From assembly GCF_000972845.2 (NCBI RefSeq), contig NC_040017.1:24885606-24949605 (forward strand): a stretch of 64,000 nucleotides of DNA, written 5' to 3'. This DNA is from Larimichthys crocea. Taxonomy: Eukaryota; Chordata; Actinopteri; Sciaenidae. The position numbers were made by a program, and so were the translations under genes. Shown here piece after piece: positions 40,170-54,128 of the stretch. Below the pieces are notes generated by a model. That model had not been told where the DNA came from, made no database searches, and saw nothing but the letters and a program-made list of their open reading frames with translations. The first letter of the stretch is position 1; every line of letters starts with the position of its first letter.

Positions 40170-40840
40170 TACCGACAAGAAGGCACTTCTGAGATTTCTT
40201 TCAAAACACATTAAATATGTTGGAAAATAGTTGATGAAAACACGTGAAAAGACTTTGAACGATATGTTCCCGAAATGTGGAGTTAGAGGTTAAAACAGTT
40301 TTTCACCAGTTTTCAGGCTACGTTTACACATATGTTGAGAAATGAATATTTCCCTCCCTGCGTTTTCCAAAATAGCATCGTGCACATAGCATCGTTTCTT
40401 ATCTCATTTTGACAACAACGAATAATGCTTCCATGATCATCGTCATAGCAAAAGATAAACATTGGTCGCGCTTTTGACGCATCAGCTGCCTAAAACTCTG
40501 TTTATCTGAATTTACACGCAAACGCAAAACCGTAGTTTTCCAGAATCTCCACTCTAGCCGGAGTTTTTAGAAAGATTAGTTTTCAGAGGCGAATTCACCG
40601 TTTGCGTGTAAAAGATAGGTACAAAGAGAAATGTCTCTGTTTTTAAAAATACCCATGTATGTGTAAACAGGGCCTCAGTTTCAGGATTTTGTGGGCGGTC
40701 CTTAATGGGTGGCTCGATGACACGTTGAGGCCACCCTGAGCAGAGAGATAGAGATGAAATAATCTCAGCTCAGAGTGTTTCAAAGTTAGTCATTTCATTT
40801 TCTGACACTTCAAAATGGCTGTTTGACCACTCCCACTGGT
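40170..40840 (+). mobile_element. Interspersed repeat R1, copy B, split by a MITE
   Basis: Outside 40316-40675 this block matches the reverse complement of 16385-16735: a TTTCTTTCAAAACACATTAA start, a TGTGGAGTTAGA piece, then, after the insertion, CAGGATTTTGTGGGCGGTCC, a GAGGCCACCCTGAG block and GTGTTTCAAAGTTAGTC. The match resumes in the right place after the insert, showing that one element jumped into another. Confidence 0.7.
40316..40675. mobile_element. MITE nested inside repeat R1
   Basis: The inverted ends read AGGCTACGTTTACACATATG on the left (40315-40334) and, on the opposite strand from the right end, AGGCCCTGTTTACACATACA. The body is about 360 bp with no frame for a transposase. 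CAGTTTTCA and CAGTTTCA flank it and are probably the worn target duplication. Compared with R1 copy A the insert interrupts otherwise continuous sequence. Confidence 0.7.
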
Positions 40841-42897
40841 GGGCATAAGTCGTCTTTGCTGCATGTACCTCTGGATTTAGATATCTTTTTTTAAAAGAAA
40901 TGCAGAGAGCAGCCCAGTCCCTGATTTCCATAATGAGAATAAGATCCAGGATGATGTGTGAAATCTTATCAAACCGCTGCGAAAGTGGGGGAGAAAAAAA
41001 AGTGGCTGTGGAGGACAATAGTGGTGGATTCATATCTCTGAATGTGTGTGCGGCTTCATACAGAGGTCTGTGCTTCATTACTGTTCCCTGGCTCAGCCTT
41101 CACCGGCCCCTGCAGCACACATCACAAAGACTGCTCATTATCCACTGAGTCCTCGTGGTGCCGCTGAGACCGGCTCGGTGCTGCAGGAACCCTGCTCTGC
41201 ACCGGCAGGATAATCCAACCACACCACCCACCCACACACCCACCCACCCACATCCGCGCAGCATGTGAAGACCCACGATGGGGAAGTGCAGTCTGTCTGT
41301 CCACCGACGGTGAATCAGAGAGCCAGACATGGTTCCTCAGCTCCCCCTGGCTCCCATTCAATAAGCTCTCATCAATAACTCATTGAGGGACCATGCCTGT
41401 CTCCCTGTGTAATGCATTTCCCTAATTACGACCGTGGCCTCCACAAAAAATTGGTTTGTTCCTGGCTTAGCAGCTAAATTGTTTGGAGATTAGGCCAACT
41501 CCTTGACCTCTAAACTGGAAGGATTGGCTAACTGGAGGCATTATACGGATAGATATGAGATAGCTTAGTAATATTGATTCTGCACTGTCCGGAGATATCA
41601 GGCTTTTTATAATCAATAACTCTTGAGGAATCGTTCCTATAGAATTTCAGCTGCTTAAGAGGAGATTTTAAAATCCAATCTAATGGAAGGAAGAGCGACC
41701 AGTGAGAGAAAAATTTAATATTGCCTCAGCCGATCTGCACCCTTGAACTTGAGACTGGGGGGAATGTGTGGAAAAAAAGGAAAACTGCATCAAAAGCAAT
41801 TCACCTTGCTCATGCACTTTTTCCCCCCACACACAAGTTTTGTACTCCTTTGTGAGTGTCCTAGTTGGCTCATACATATTTCTCTATGATACCGTCAGCT
41901 GCTGCTGTCGATATATATTCTGCCTTTATGTTCTGAATGCTCTCGTACAGCATGTACCGCAAACCTTAACATGCTTATGATGCAACAAGCTCGCTTTGGT
42001 CATGACTACTCAACTAAAACAGAAATTACGACGGCATAAAGACATTTAAACTAAAAGTAATTCTCTGTTGCGTTAAATATTCATGCAACAAACCCAGCTC
42101 TGAGAAATACGCCTAGTTATTAAGAGTTTTATGATTGTGTGGGTGTGATTCGATCACATTTAATTGACAGAGTTAATTAACGTACTCGTGTGCTGAAGTC
42201 AGAAATACAATACATCATTTCATAATGAAACGTTTCTGAATATTAAATCAAATGTTTATATTAAAGGTGAACATTTGAGGGCGCAGAGGAGGAGAGTGCT
42301 TTTTTTTTTTCTCCTATGATATTAATAACATAACTAATAATATTTTGAGAAGACAAGTTGACATTTTGCTCTGGTGGTTGTCTCTTACAGTAGCTTATTC
42401 TCTGTGGACCTGTTGGCAGCATGAGGGTTAAGCTCTGTGTGTGTTAGCTCCCACTTTATTTGAAAATAAGTTATTACATAATATATCAATATATATAATT
42501 ATATTATATACGTATATATTCTTGGTTCCTTGACAAACATTGCACAGCTCCCACGTTTGTGTTTCAGCTCTTCTCCGTGGCTCAGATAAGAGAATTGTTT
42601 GTTGTCAGACACAATTTGTTGAAACTTTCCAGACGTCTCAGAAGGCTGAAAACAGTATTACTACGTGAGGTTCCTCCTCCTGTCCAAAACATTTGGGACT
42701 GTTGCCCGAACATGCCACTGTGAGGCGGTAGAGCTCTTTGTTGATACACCTCGTTTCCCACCCCGCCCCGCACTCATGCCATTTTCCTTCTGGTGGCCAT
42801 ACAATCAATATAAACGCCACAAAAGCCTATCGCCATTTGCAGAGTGTGGCACGGCGTCCTTGGCTGCTGATGAAATCCTTTTACCAGGCACTTTACA

Positions 42898-42902
<5 letters not shown>

Positions 42903-42931
<29 letters not shown>
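42903..42931 (+). repeat. Poly-A run
   Basis: About 29 A in a row in the non-coding region. It could be the tail of a retroposed fragment, but no recognisable element precedes it. Confidence 0.85.
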
Positions 42932-42933
<2 letters not shown>

Positions 42934-43186
42934 AATCACATTCTCCGAGTTTGTCTTCAAAGACCATTCTTGTTGCGTTTGAACCAGAAGCCAGCAGAAT
43001 CACACACCATATTTCACACTGATTTTTCCATTATCCTGCTGAGTGGGATGTCAGTGCGATGACGGGCTCAGATCAATAGTGTGCTGTTGGTGAGGACTTG
43101 AATTGCTAGATCTCAGGCCAAGAGAGGGAGATGGGCTTTGTTTTGCTGAAGTAATTGGGAGTGATCATGCATTTTGTACATGCCAC

Positions 43187-43204
43187 GGAGAGAGAGAGAG
43201 AGAG
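43187..43204 (+). repeat. GA microsatellite
   Basis: Nine GA units in non-coding DNA. Confidence 0.85.
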
Positions 43205-44424
43205 CACGTGTATTTCCGCTTGCAGCATGCTTTCACCCCCCCGAAAGATGAAAGCGGTGTTGTGTTAACTGGCTGGGCTTGCTGTGTAATGGCAGGACGT
43301 AATGTGTGACAAAAGCGTCTGAGCCATTTTTTGCACACAGAGAGTCTGACTGCACGGTAGCTCCATCGTGGGAAGCAAACAAGTCAGTCAAACAGCCTTG
43401 CAGGGGAGGCCATGCCTGGTGAGAGGGATGAGCCAGAATCAGGAGGGAAGAGAAAGCAAGGGAGTGAAAGAGAGCACATGAGGAGTCGTGCTTATTACAG
43501 CTGCACAGATGGTGCAGCAGATGAGATGGGAGGGTTAGATGGATAGATAAGGAATGAGAGTAAGACGGGGAAAGAGAGAAATGGTACAAGAGCACGTGTT
43601 TGACAGTGTACATAAGGACTGGAGATCTTCCAAGGGAAACACTTTAATATTTATTGTTCTGTGGCTGGTAGGAAACTTTCTTTCCTCCTCCAATTCGTCA
43701 GCAAGAAAAATGGCTGAGGAGCCGCCTGTGAAATATTAATTCTATTGCAGAGAAGCAGGATGCTGAAGGTAGTAAAGGATAGAATGGCATATGGTGAGAG
43801 ATCCTGAGGGAAAGAACACCGGGGAAGAACACTGCACAGACAAGAGCGTGTCGGAGCGGCGAGGAGGAGTCGAGGAAAAGAAGGAGGGAAATTAAATTAT
43901 CGGGAGGAGGATTCAGGGGAGCTCATGAGTCTGCATTTGCAAGGGAGCTATATTTGAAAAGCCCAGACTTTGTGCTTTGTAAGCTATTATTCCAGGCATA
44001 GTCAATATTCATTCAGTCTGTCTACCGGATGCAGAGGTAATAAGAGGAAGATGACATTTCTCACTTGTATTAGAAAGAAGAAAAAAAAACCTCGCCGGCG
44101 CAGAAGCGTCGCCGTTCTCCTCAAGTTTTAAGTAATATGTTTGATGATGAATATTCAATTTCAGATGCTGCAGTTTCTGGGTGACAGATTTCAGATTACA
44201 AATTATATTTGAAGCAGGAAAGTAAAGACGAGTCCTCAGTGATTAGAAAGACAATCTCATCCCACTGGGATCTAAAAAACTGGTTTCTGATGTTTGTACC
44301 CGCTGTTCCCTCGACATACACGGACTAACAGTGTACATGCACCTTTGTTACAGTGTTAGTGTTATAAAAGTTGAATTAATTAATTAAATAGCACACTTAC
44401 AGGCACAGTTAGGTTAATTAGAAG

Positions 44425-44660
44425 CTCCAGTGTGTCAGATTCTGGGTGCTCTGTTTACAGAATATGGCTGAGGTGGAATATAATATTCATAACTGTGTTT
44501 TCAATAGTGTGTAATCACCTGGACATAAGAATCTTTTTGTTTTTGAAGAATGAGACTTTTATATCTACAGGTCCACGTTGGCCGCTATGTTTCTACAGTA
44601 GCCCAGAAAGGACAAACTAAACACTGGCTCTACATGAGCGAGCGTCCATGTCTGTTGAAT
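44425..44660 (+). mobile_element. Interspersed repeat R2, copy A
   Basis: The block starts near CCAGTGTGTCAGATTCTGGG. It continues through AATATAATATTCATAAC, GTGTAATCACCTG, a TTTCTACAGTAGCCCAGAAA block and a GACAAACTAAACACTGGCTC block. Matching phrases recur at 60262-60480 in the same order (partly on the opposite sense) and, in part, at 54129-54300. It is probably a non-autonomous DNA element. No coding frame. Confidence 0.55.
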
Positions 44661-45123
44661 GGTTTTTTCACAGCCACAGTTTATCCTTTACACTCGGGGT
44701 GGTGCGCTCGTATAGTCTATTTTGCTTGTGAAGGTTCTTAACCGAGTGAAATAACACGGATGTTGAGAGCTGTTTGAATTCTCTAACTGTAAAGAAAAGG
44801 AGCTTCAATGCTTCCTTGATTATCTCCTTCAGCATAGGATACACTGAAGCATCCTTTACCAAAGGAAAGGAGGTAATGCCACCCCTTGCACATCAATGTA
44901 TTTAAACAGTGTGATGCAGACTGCAGCAGAGAGGGAGTGTGTGAATATGGACAGATGCTTTGACGTGATCATGAAGCCTGTTCTAAATCCTGCAGATCAT
45001 CATGGAAGTCACCGTTGCTGATTAAGCAGATTCAGCAGGTTCTCATGGATCACGGTCCTGCACGACGTCCACTACATATATTATTCCTGTCATTATTTTC
45101 ATTACCATATCTCCGCTACAGTT

Positions 45124-45158
45124 TCATTGGTAGATGGTGGATGACCGTCTACCAATGA
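45124..45158. repeat. Short perfect hairpin
   Basis: TCATTGGTAGA at 45124-45134 is the exact reverse complement of TCTACCAATGA at 45148-45158, with a 13-nt loop. It may be the end or centre of a palindromic transposon. No rho-independent-type or RNA-gene context applies here. Confidence 0.7.
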
Positions 45159-45647
45159 GCTTGGGTCAGGAAGTTTTTCCTCACCACCGTTGCCACGTGC
45201 TTGCTCATGGTGGAACTGTTGGGTCTTGTTGAATTGAATATATCTGCCATAACTTGCCGATATGTTTATATATGAGTGGACAGAAAGGCGAGTGTGAGCG
45301 ACCATAGTTTTACTTATGTGACAGCTGGACAGTACTCTTTTATTATTTTAATTCTGACGTTGATAATGAAGTCATTTTTCACCGGGTTGTTTACGTTTAT
45401 ATATCCTGCATGAAACAACACGGTCAGAGCGCACACGGGAGAAGTATCTCAGATGCGCGTTTTGTAGTCCATCTTCTGAACTTTGTAGTTTTACCGCGTC
45501 AATAACATCCGCCGTCGCATGATGACGTAGTCTAGTGTAAGAGCAGTCGGGTTCTCTGAACACCGTGGTCTATTCTCCTTCACATCTATGACGTGATTAG
45601 GAAAGGACTTAGGAGGGTGAGGTAAGGGAGTTGCAATCAGCAAGTAC

Positions 45648-45685
45648 ACCACTAGATGGCACTAAATCCTAGACTTATAGTTATG
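45648..45685 (-). mobile_element. R2-like short fragment
   Basis: CACCACTAGATGGCACTAAA is close to the reverse complement of the GTGGCATCTAGTGGTGGA phrase at 54149-54170. This is an end fragment of the same repeat group in the opposite orientation. Confidence 0.4.
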
Positions 45686-48600
45686 AGTCTGTTATGTTTG
45701 TTGCTCTGTGTCATGTGTAAAGAGAGTTAAATTAATCACTCAAGAAAAACCAAAAACCATGATGGCCATCAGTGTCAGCAATGCTCATCTTAACACACGT
45801 TTGCAGGCCTGTGTGCAGACTTATTATTCTGTTGAATGAGTTGTGTTGTGGGGCACACACAGATGACCCCATAGCGAGCGGAGACAATCCTCCTATTGTT
45901 GAACGGCTGGATAAACCTGGAGCAGACTTCCTGACGAGCATGCTGAACAGCACCTGAAGCTCTGTTCCACATTGGCTCATGATGAACGCGGGAGGTGGTG
46001 GGAGGTGAGTCACGTAACTGCAGTCCAGAGCCTGACGCCTGGAAGCAGTAACAACAGTTTTATTCACTCTCAACCAATGAGGTTAAAAACTCATTCGCTG
46101 AGAGCAAATGAACACCAAAGGGTGCAGGAGAGAGTAATCACTAACCTTCAGACATGAAGGAACAAGTCCAAAGGTGAAAAGTTTGATTTCTTGACATCTG
46201 ATTTTAGTATTCCAACAGGTCCGAGCTTACAGCATGCCCGCACATGGAGCAGAGTGCTCTCCTTTCATATTACAGGGAGAGATGAATCAATATGAATTAT
46301 AAGACAAATGATTGTCATCTCAGTCGAGGTAATCAATACACAACCAGTGTTCGGGTTCTTGCGTACATGTTTATGAACAAATTTGGGTGTCTGCGTCCAA
46401 GTAGAGGCCACGTCATCCTTTAACGAACACGCAAACATTACAAAAAAATACAGAAATCTGTATTTCATGATGAAGCTAATTTATTCTCTCCACAAACAAC
46501 AAAGGATGGTGTCACTCCTCCTCCTTGTTTCATGTCCCCCATTAGGAATGCACAACATCTGCATATCTACGAAGGTCAGGTCAAGACCATCTTTGTCCAT
46601 CGGAGACCTGTTGTGTCCCCCTGGAATAGAATAATGAAGAAACCAATTTCCTCTTTTGTCAAAGCTGTGTGAACCATGTAATCAGCACAAACCTGCCAAA
46701 ACAGCCTTCAGCGGGAAAGAAAGGAGGGTTTCATTTTAAGGAAATATTGGTGCTTCACAGCTTTTTATTGCCTTTGATTGTCATCTGTTCTAAATGAAAA
46801 TTTGCTGGCTCTTATGACACATTATAACGCAGCGTGTTATTCATTGACGCGCCTTTGTGGGTTTTTTTTTTTTTTTTTTGTAATAGCCATGAGGAAATAG
46901 CTCCCGGGTTCCTTTCATCCACTTTAATATCTGATATCAGAACTCAGATAAAAGAAGAAGCAAAAAAAGAAAAGGCCTTTTTTTTCTTGTCAGATGTCAC
47001 CTTTACTCCTCACCTCTGGTAGACGGTGACAGAAGGAGGTGCACCAAAATGAATTTTAATGATTATCAACTCATGATGCCGGAGGATTCTTTATTAGCGT
47101 TGCAGTTTCCCTCGTGGAGCGGGCATGAGAATACGTGAAAACGCCCTCCCAGGTGTTGCTCCGCCAGATGGGCTCGGGATGCGATGATAATGTATTCCCC
47201 AGGCGTTGGCTCCTGCCTTTGAAAAATGCTGGTGCTGGGAGAAGATGGCCTTGCACTGTTTGAAAGGCAAGCCGCAGGGGGGACAGATGCTCTGATATTC
47301 CAGCAGGGGTATAGCTGCGGGGCCTCATGGCTGTTCTCTGCCTAGCAGGGGGACGTTCTGTTGAGTCACGCCTACGCAGCTCAGCGGGCGAAGACGTGGA
47401 AATGGCAGGCAGTGAGCAGCGGCGTGCTCCGCAGGTCATGTTGCTGCATTTACCAACGAGGGCAAGAGGGAAGATCTGATCACAGGCTGTACTAATTTAC
47501 AGAGTGTCATGGAGTCAGTGCACTGCTATTTAAATAGATGCTAAAAAGCAAAAGTTTTTCTTAGCTTTTGACCTAAAACAACTTTTGACAACAGGATACG
47601 AAGTAATCAGCGTCATAAGAGGGGCCTAAACTTGATTAATGTTTTTGCCAGCCGGCGAGCGTGTGATTGTGTATAATAAGTCTAATAAATATTATAGCTA
47701 AAGCACATAAGACCGCTCTGGGAAAACCATCGAGGGCGAGATTTTCTCCCATCACATCATTACACTAAGATGAAAGAGATCTCAAAGTCTCTTTCCCTGA
47801 AAGCGTTACATCATGTTGGTCCCACTTCATCCCTTTGTCTCCTCTGAAGTATCAAGTTGCATTTCCATTATGCTAAAGTTTTGCAAAGTACAAAAAAAAA
47901 AGAAGGAGTTAAAATGCGACCACGACCGGTGTCAGATCATCGAGCTCTGTTAAAGCCCACTGAAGGATTTTCAAAATCTGATGTCACTGTGAAAGTTAGA
48001 CAGCTTCCCGCAGCCTGTAAACCTCGGGTCTCAGAGGAAGATGACTAATTGCTGTTATGGACTTGCTTACAGCTGCTTTAGACATGACATCAGCCATAAA
48101 GAGAGACACAGCTTTCTAAAAATATAACCTAAATACAGAGTGAAGACACAGTTATGTACTTACAGGTAAGTCACAAAGTGTGAATCTGTCACAAAGGTGA
48201 GGTTGTCAATTATTAGCTAAAACCAGTGACAGGCTTTCAGCACATTGATGTGACGTGAGTTTTTTTAAAACCCTTGGCGTGCATGTTTGTGCAGACCGGA
48301 GCTATATGTTGCTTCTTGGTTGCATTTGACTCTTGTGATATCAGAGATCGATTGCTGAACAGTTGCGTTAGCCAAATGGCGAAAAGGTGAATCAGTGTTA
48401 TACCATGTCAGATATGCAATCCATACTTAAATGACGTGTGTTGGCTGTGTGCTACTTTTCAGTCAATCCTCTTTTTGCTTTGTTGGGTGTTTGGTTGTAC
48501 TGCTGCCATCTTTTGGACTGGAGTATCAGGTCAGCAAGTTTAAAGCAGCTACAATCAATATATTTTTTTTTATGATAACAGTGAATCAAATGAATGGTGT

Positions 48601-49532
48601 TGCTGTTAATAATGAACTATCAGCTGAGTCTGCAGTTCCCCCTAAGCTCTACGGGGCTTTATAGCATCTTTCAGCTGATTGTTTTGGTTTTATGGCCTGC
48701 AACTTTAACTGTTTAAATTCAGGACTCACCGCTCACATAGGCTTATTTTCCTTTAAGAAAACTCGACCTGCTCAGCACTTAAACGACAGGCAGACAAAGT
48801 GAGGGACTATCTTGAGAACATAGCAGAACATTTAGCAGCTTAAAAGCCTGATATTTCCCCGAGGAGTTGAATTCTGGACTTTGTTTCACAAGGTGGCCAG
48901 AAACAACACTGCAAATGAGTGCTAACGTGGCTCTGTGTCAGCTGGATATGCAAATAGGAAACTTTGTCACTTTGTTATATCAAGCTAAGAAAGATGTTGG
49001 AGTGTGTTCACGGCTCATTTTCAGTTATGATTTCAAGTTTATGTTCAGTTAAGATGTTGAAGCACAAGAAAGCCAAGAGTCTAGACATCTTTAGACATCT
49101 AGAAAAAAAGTCGGCGTAACGCTTTTAAACACCAAGGCCAAGTTACATCAGCAGAGTGAAGGGAACTGTCTCAAAAATCACGACAGGATGTGACAAACAG
49201 AGATAAACTGCAACATCAAAGAAGAGCGCTCACAAGCTGAACGTAACCACCGGGGGACAAAACAGCCAACGATGGTGGAGAACTGACAAATGTTTCTCTA
49301 ACTGGCAGCCGACCTAATGCGACCCCCGAAGTCGCAGTGTTTCGAATTTAGTGTTACATTATTTAGTGTACCCTTTGAAAACGGCCACTGGAGGCAAAAC
49401 GTTCGACGATATTGTGAGTCCTTGAAGTTGTGGGAAAAGCTGGTGTTGTTTCACTCGGCTCAAGGTGAACGCCCGGCCATTAAGGTGACACTCGTTTGGT
49501 TTTTCCAGGAGCAGCTCTTTGAGAAGACGCGT

Positions 49533-49553
49533 CCTCGTGCCTCGTGCCTCGTG
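49533..49553 (+). repeat. Triple CCTCGTG heptamer
   Basis: Three exact tandem copies of CCTCGTG, 21 bp in all, in non-coding DNA. Confidence 0.85.
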
Positions 49554-50069
49554 CTGTGCCTTTCTCGGCCCCGCTGAATTGTGGAGAGGCCTTGGATGCA
49601 ACGGCTGAGTTTATCACTCTTAATGAGAGACTCTGCAGTAGGCCACACTCCATTACGCATGAGCCAGATGATAAATTACGTCGCCTTCCATGACTCCCTG
49701 ACCCCAAGGGATGTTTAATTAATCAGAGGCTGGACATGGCCACCATTAGTCGAAGGAACAGCAGCCAGGGCTGCCCTGGACACATTCTCACTCCCACACA
49801 TCATTATTTGGCTATCTTTCCAGCTCCCTCACCTTGGCAGCCAGGTGTGAATATACAGTATAGGATCGGAACATAGAGGGAGGGAGTCAGAGACACCTTC
49901 ATGACCCCATGGGGGCTGTTACCAACACTAACTGCTATTTGAATGTGAAGCAACCTCAGCTCTTAATCAGGTTAGAACATGAATAATTGAGTCTCACAGA
50001 TATTTAATAGCTGATAGTCGAGGGGGGGTCAGAGCGAGTGTGCAGGTGCAAATGTTGCTGCACAGGTAG

Positions 50070-50125
50070 AGCAGCGGGTCCCACAGTGGGATCTAGAGAC
50101 CCCCATAAGGGATCCTGGAGGAGGA
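50070..50125 (+). mobile_element. hAT-end-like fragment
   Basis: GAGCAGCGGGTCCCACAGTG followed by GAGACCCCCATAAGGGATCC resembles the start of the block at 16962. It is probably one terminus of a related non-autonomous element. The partner end is not found. Confidence 0.35.
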
Positions 50126-53100
50126 TCCGGGACAAAATTAGGAAGTTTCGAATTAAATTAAATTCACTGGAAATGAGAGCAATGTATTGGAAGGAGTATT
50201 CCAATGATGTTTCAATCTCACCGCTATTATTTTCCCATTAACGACGACGAAGTTAATTTAGTCTTAAATCAACAACAACTCGTCATCCTGGGGCAAAATT
50301 GAATTGTGATGAATGTGTCAATTTGACGGTCTGTGGTGTGAAATATTCCCCTCCCAAAAAAGATAACTCCCAAAACAGATTTTTACGTTAACAATCTACT
50401 GAACACAATCAATTAGCCAAATGAAGGTACAGTATCTGGGGCTGCAAATGATGGTTGCTCTTATTTAGTCAGAAATAGTTCTCATGCGTTTGCAAAGTGT
50501 CCAATAAACATTCATATAACCAATTCATGATGATATCAAATAGAAAAGCAAACACAATTATTTAATAATTAGTTGCTGATTACATTTCTGTCGACTAATC
50601 CATTAATCAGCTCATCATTTGAGAACTAAACTCGTCAAAACAGCAAGGATCTCCCTCTAAATCTTTTTTCTCAGCACAAACTCACCCATCAGAACCGCAG
50701 AAAGTATCATATGTGCAATCAAAACATGGTTTTGCATTGGAATATGCTGAAGTGCACACTGATTTGAAAAGTCTTCCTCGTGATAATGTGAGAAATGAAT
50801 GCAGACTCGATGTTTGCTCTGATGGATTATGCATCTTAAGCAAGTTTCGAGAGTCTGTGATTGATTTTCAAGCTATATGGAAAAACGAATGAAAAACAAG
50901 GGCAGCCTCAAAGGTAAAAAATACATTAAACGCTTTAGAAAATGATTAGCACTCATATAAATATAAGTCACCTCCAGTAAATGGGCTTAATGACTTGTTT
51001 GTTCCAATAACTTGCAGAGGTTTTTAACCACTGCAGCAAAAATTCACACAACAAACACTCGACTCTGCCGCTTGTGACAAAAATCCTGTTATTTACTCAG
51101 GAGATGGAAAGCTCGTGCAGCCGTCAGTCTCCTTCCTAGTGCAGTTTATGGCTTTAAGATACTGGGTGGGTTTATGATAAAGTTGTCCTTGGCTTAGGCG
51201 ATGATTGTAAGGACTGGAGCTTCATGACTGTCTGGCAGATCAAGGTCTTTCTTCATCCATCTTTTGATGCACTCTTTTTTTTTTGTACTCTGAATACTGA
51301 ATGGAAATTTATGACATGGAAAAATATTCCTTTGAATAATTGTCAGGATTTTTTCCTCCACACTTTTCCTCGTAGGAATCAAAAACAGCACTTTCTCTTA
51401 CATGTAGATTGTGACCTGCCAAGCTTCAACACAGCACTAAAAATTCATCAGATTCAAACAAGTTGAGTGACATGTTTTCCTCTTTCTGCCTGCAGACCCT
51501 CAGCATCTTTTAACACTGTTGTTTGAGCTCGCACCATCTCTGTTCTTCTTCTCCCTGTGCTGTACATTTGTCTGTACCAAACACTGACTTGTATTCCCAT
51601 GACTCAGGAATCCTCTGCTGTGGTATGACATTGATACGGGTAAATGGCAGCATGCCTATTTCTCCGTCCCATTTATACTGTATGTGTCAGAATTGTGGAC
51701 AGCACGTTGAAAGGATCCCGGCATGAATCTGGCCTCAGAATTTCACTTTGAGAGCATGAACTTGCTTATTATTGAAATATAAATGTAAATTCCGCTGTGA
51801 AAGGTCACCAAGACATGACTGAAATATGTGAGCTGCAGGCCGCCAATTGGCACCGCATTTCAAATAGGGGTTTCATTATAAGCTAAGTCGCACACTTACC
51901 CGGAGCTCATATCAGCTCTGATATCAGACGAAGGTGACACAGACATTTCTGCAGAGCTGCATTTTCCAAAAATATATATAAATATATATCGCTGTTCGTC
52001 TCAGGTGTGTGGTGTCCCTCCTTGCATGTCATCCTGTCAGCTATTTAATTACTCGGTATCTAATTCCTGAATGACACAGTGATGGAGCGATGGAGGAGTA
52101 GAAATTGTAGCGACTACAGGTTTGTTTAGTAGCGGGCGGTGGCTGAGGTACGAGTTACATCCTCTGTGTGGCAGTGTGTGCTCGCAGTGGCCCTCTCAGA
52201 CATTTCAGGCTCATCCAGCTCTGCACGAACAGCCCTCCTGGCTCCTCTGGTTTGTCTCATCTGCTCTCTGCCTGCTGAGCATCTTCCAATCTGGCCGCAA
52301 GCGATGGAGCGACTTGCGCTCTCGGTGTCAGCTCTCCTCAGGATTGTCAGAAGTCCTCTGTCAAATCCTCCTACCGGCTGGCCCTGCAGGCTCCAAGGAA
52401 ATTAACCAGGAGGAGAGACCGGGGAGGGTCTGACACCTGCAGAAACCTTTTTTTTTTCCTGTTTTTTTTTTGCTGCAACAGTATTATTTCTTCACAAAAG
52501 ACATCCTCAGTGATCCCTTCCAGTGGTCATTTCATTTGGGCGAGTGTGAGGGGCAGCTGAGGAGCGCAAAAAAATGAAATAGACTTCACTGTGTGGCTCT
52601 GCAGCAGCTGACCTGCAGGTCTCTTTACTTCTTAGTTTTATTTCCTGCTGTACTTTCTTCAGACTAACTCAGCTTGAACCTTCCCTGACTCATCTGCACA
52701 AATACTCGGTATCAACATTCACATCAGGCACCAAAATTAACATATTTTGCTTACGGGCCACAACGGCTTCCAGATTCCCAAATTCACTAGCAATGTTTGA
52801 CCTTTTGGATTAAAAGTAACCTCCAAACTAGTGCTGGACACCTGCCAAGAGGCTGTGGGGTAAATAAAATTCAGCCAATGCCAGACTTCACCAGCTGAGT
52901 TTATCTCCTGCTCTGATATTAATAGCAAAAAAACAACAACAAAAAAACCACCTCCTGAATTAAATGGTTAATGGATCTTGTATTAATTAATAATGAAACA
53001 GAAAATACATTTCTCACATCACATGGGTTCTGATATTTTGGTTCAGTGTGCGTCTGAACTGCAAATGTACAATCAAAGCTTCCAGGAGTTTTGACACAAA

Positions 53101-54128
53101 AGACTTGTGAAATTAAAACAAATGTGAAAAGAAAATGAACGAGCGCTCTGGCAGCGTCGCTTCGCATGAAGGCTGTGCTGTTAAAGTGGCACGTTACATC
53201 ATACCTGCTGTTTGTAATTACATGAAAAGGAGAGACAAGCCGTCTGCTGAAACAACAACAAAAAAAAAACCCCTCAGACGTGTCTGATCCAGAATGACAC
53301 TGAACATGCTGCAAGATGACGGTAGCTGGCTGTCCGTGTTACAGCTCTGCTTTATAAGGTTCACGCAGGCAATATGCCAGTGAATGAGCAGAAGACTATT
53401 TTATGTTAATATTGGATTTTTACAGCAGAGCTGCTTCGTGTCTCACAGATTTAATACAACAGTTTAACCAAAAACTGTCTGTTTTGTCTATCAACACATT
53501 CCCTGTTGAGCTGTTACACCCGCAACGCCTTCAACTACTTCAGTCTTACACAATAGTCAATAAATCCTCCCTGTTGAGACTTTTAGAGGCATTGATTCAA
53601 CTTTATGATCATTCTGGAGCTGCTGTGTCGTGTAATATTCACAGGTGCTTCTATTATTTTGTCCGTGCCGGTTATATCAATTAGAATAAGTCACAGAAAC
53701 TCCTCTCTGGATAATGTAGTCCATTCGACAGCGCCACAACAGTGGGTGACCTGTTTCCTCCAGTTCGACCTAAAAGTGTTGGATGAGAATATCAACTTCT
53801 TTCTCACTGAACTCAAACTTTTGTCTAAAATATGTTGCCGTGCTGCAGCGTTAAGACTTCTCTTGAAGGAATAGTTTGCTCATTTGCTTTCGAGCAGAGT
53901 TCGATCGTGAAAGATCGATACCCCTCTCCTGTATGTCCATTTAAATATGAGGCTGCAGCCGGCAGCTGGTTTAGTGTAGCTTTCAAATGAAGACTGTCCA
54001 AAAGTGACACAACCTGCCTACCAACACATCTACAGCTCACTAATTAACATGTTGTCTCATTGGTTTAATCACAAATTGTTGTGACTTCCTCCAGTTTTTA
54101 TGCACTACAACATTTATATGTATGTTTA

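Noticed and set aside
42903..42931. Poly-A run as the tail of a processed pseudogene
   Set aside because: The sequence before it shows no coding or repeat homology that I can recognise, so only a simple repeat is reported.
45124..45158. tRNA or microRNA gene
   Set aside because: The stem is only 11 bp with a 13-nt loop and no cloverleaf or typical precursor length.
47071..47439. 122-codon minus-strand frame
   Set aside because: Arg/Pro/Ser-rich random-looking translation with no domain or flanking splice sites. It could be a GC-richer non-coding block.
52122..52433. Two overlapping plus-strand frames of about 100 codons
   Set aside because: They overlap in different frames, show no family resemblance and have no supporting splice or promoter context.
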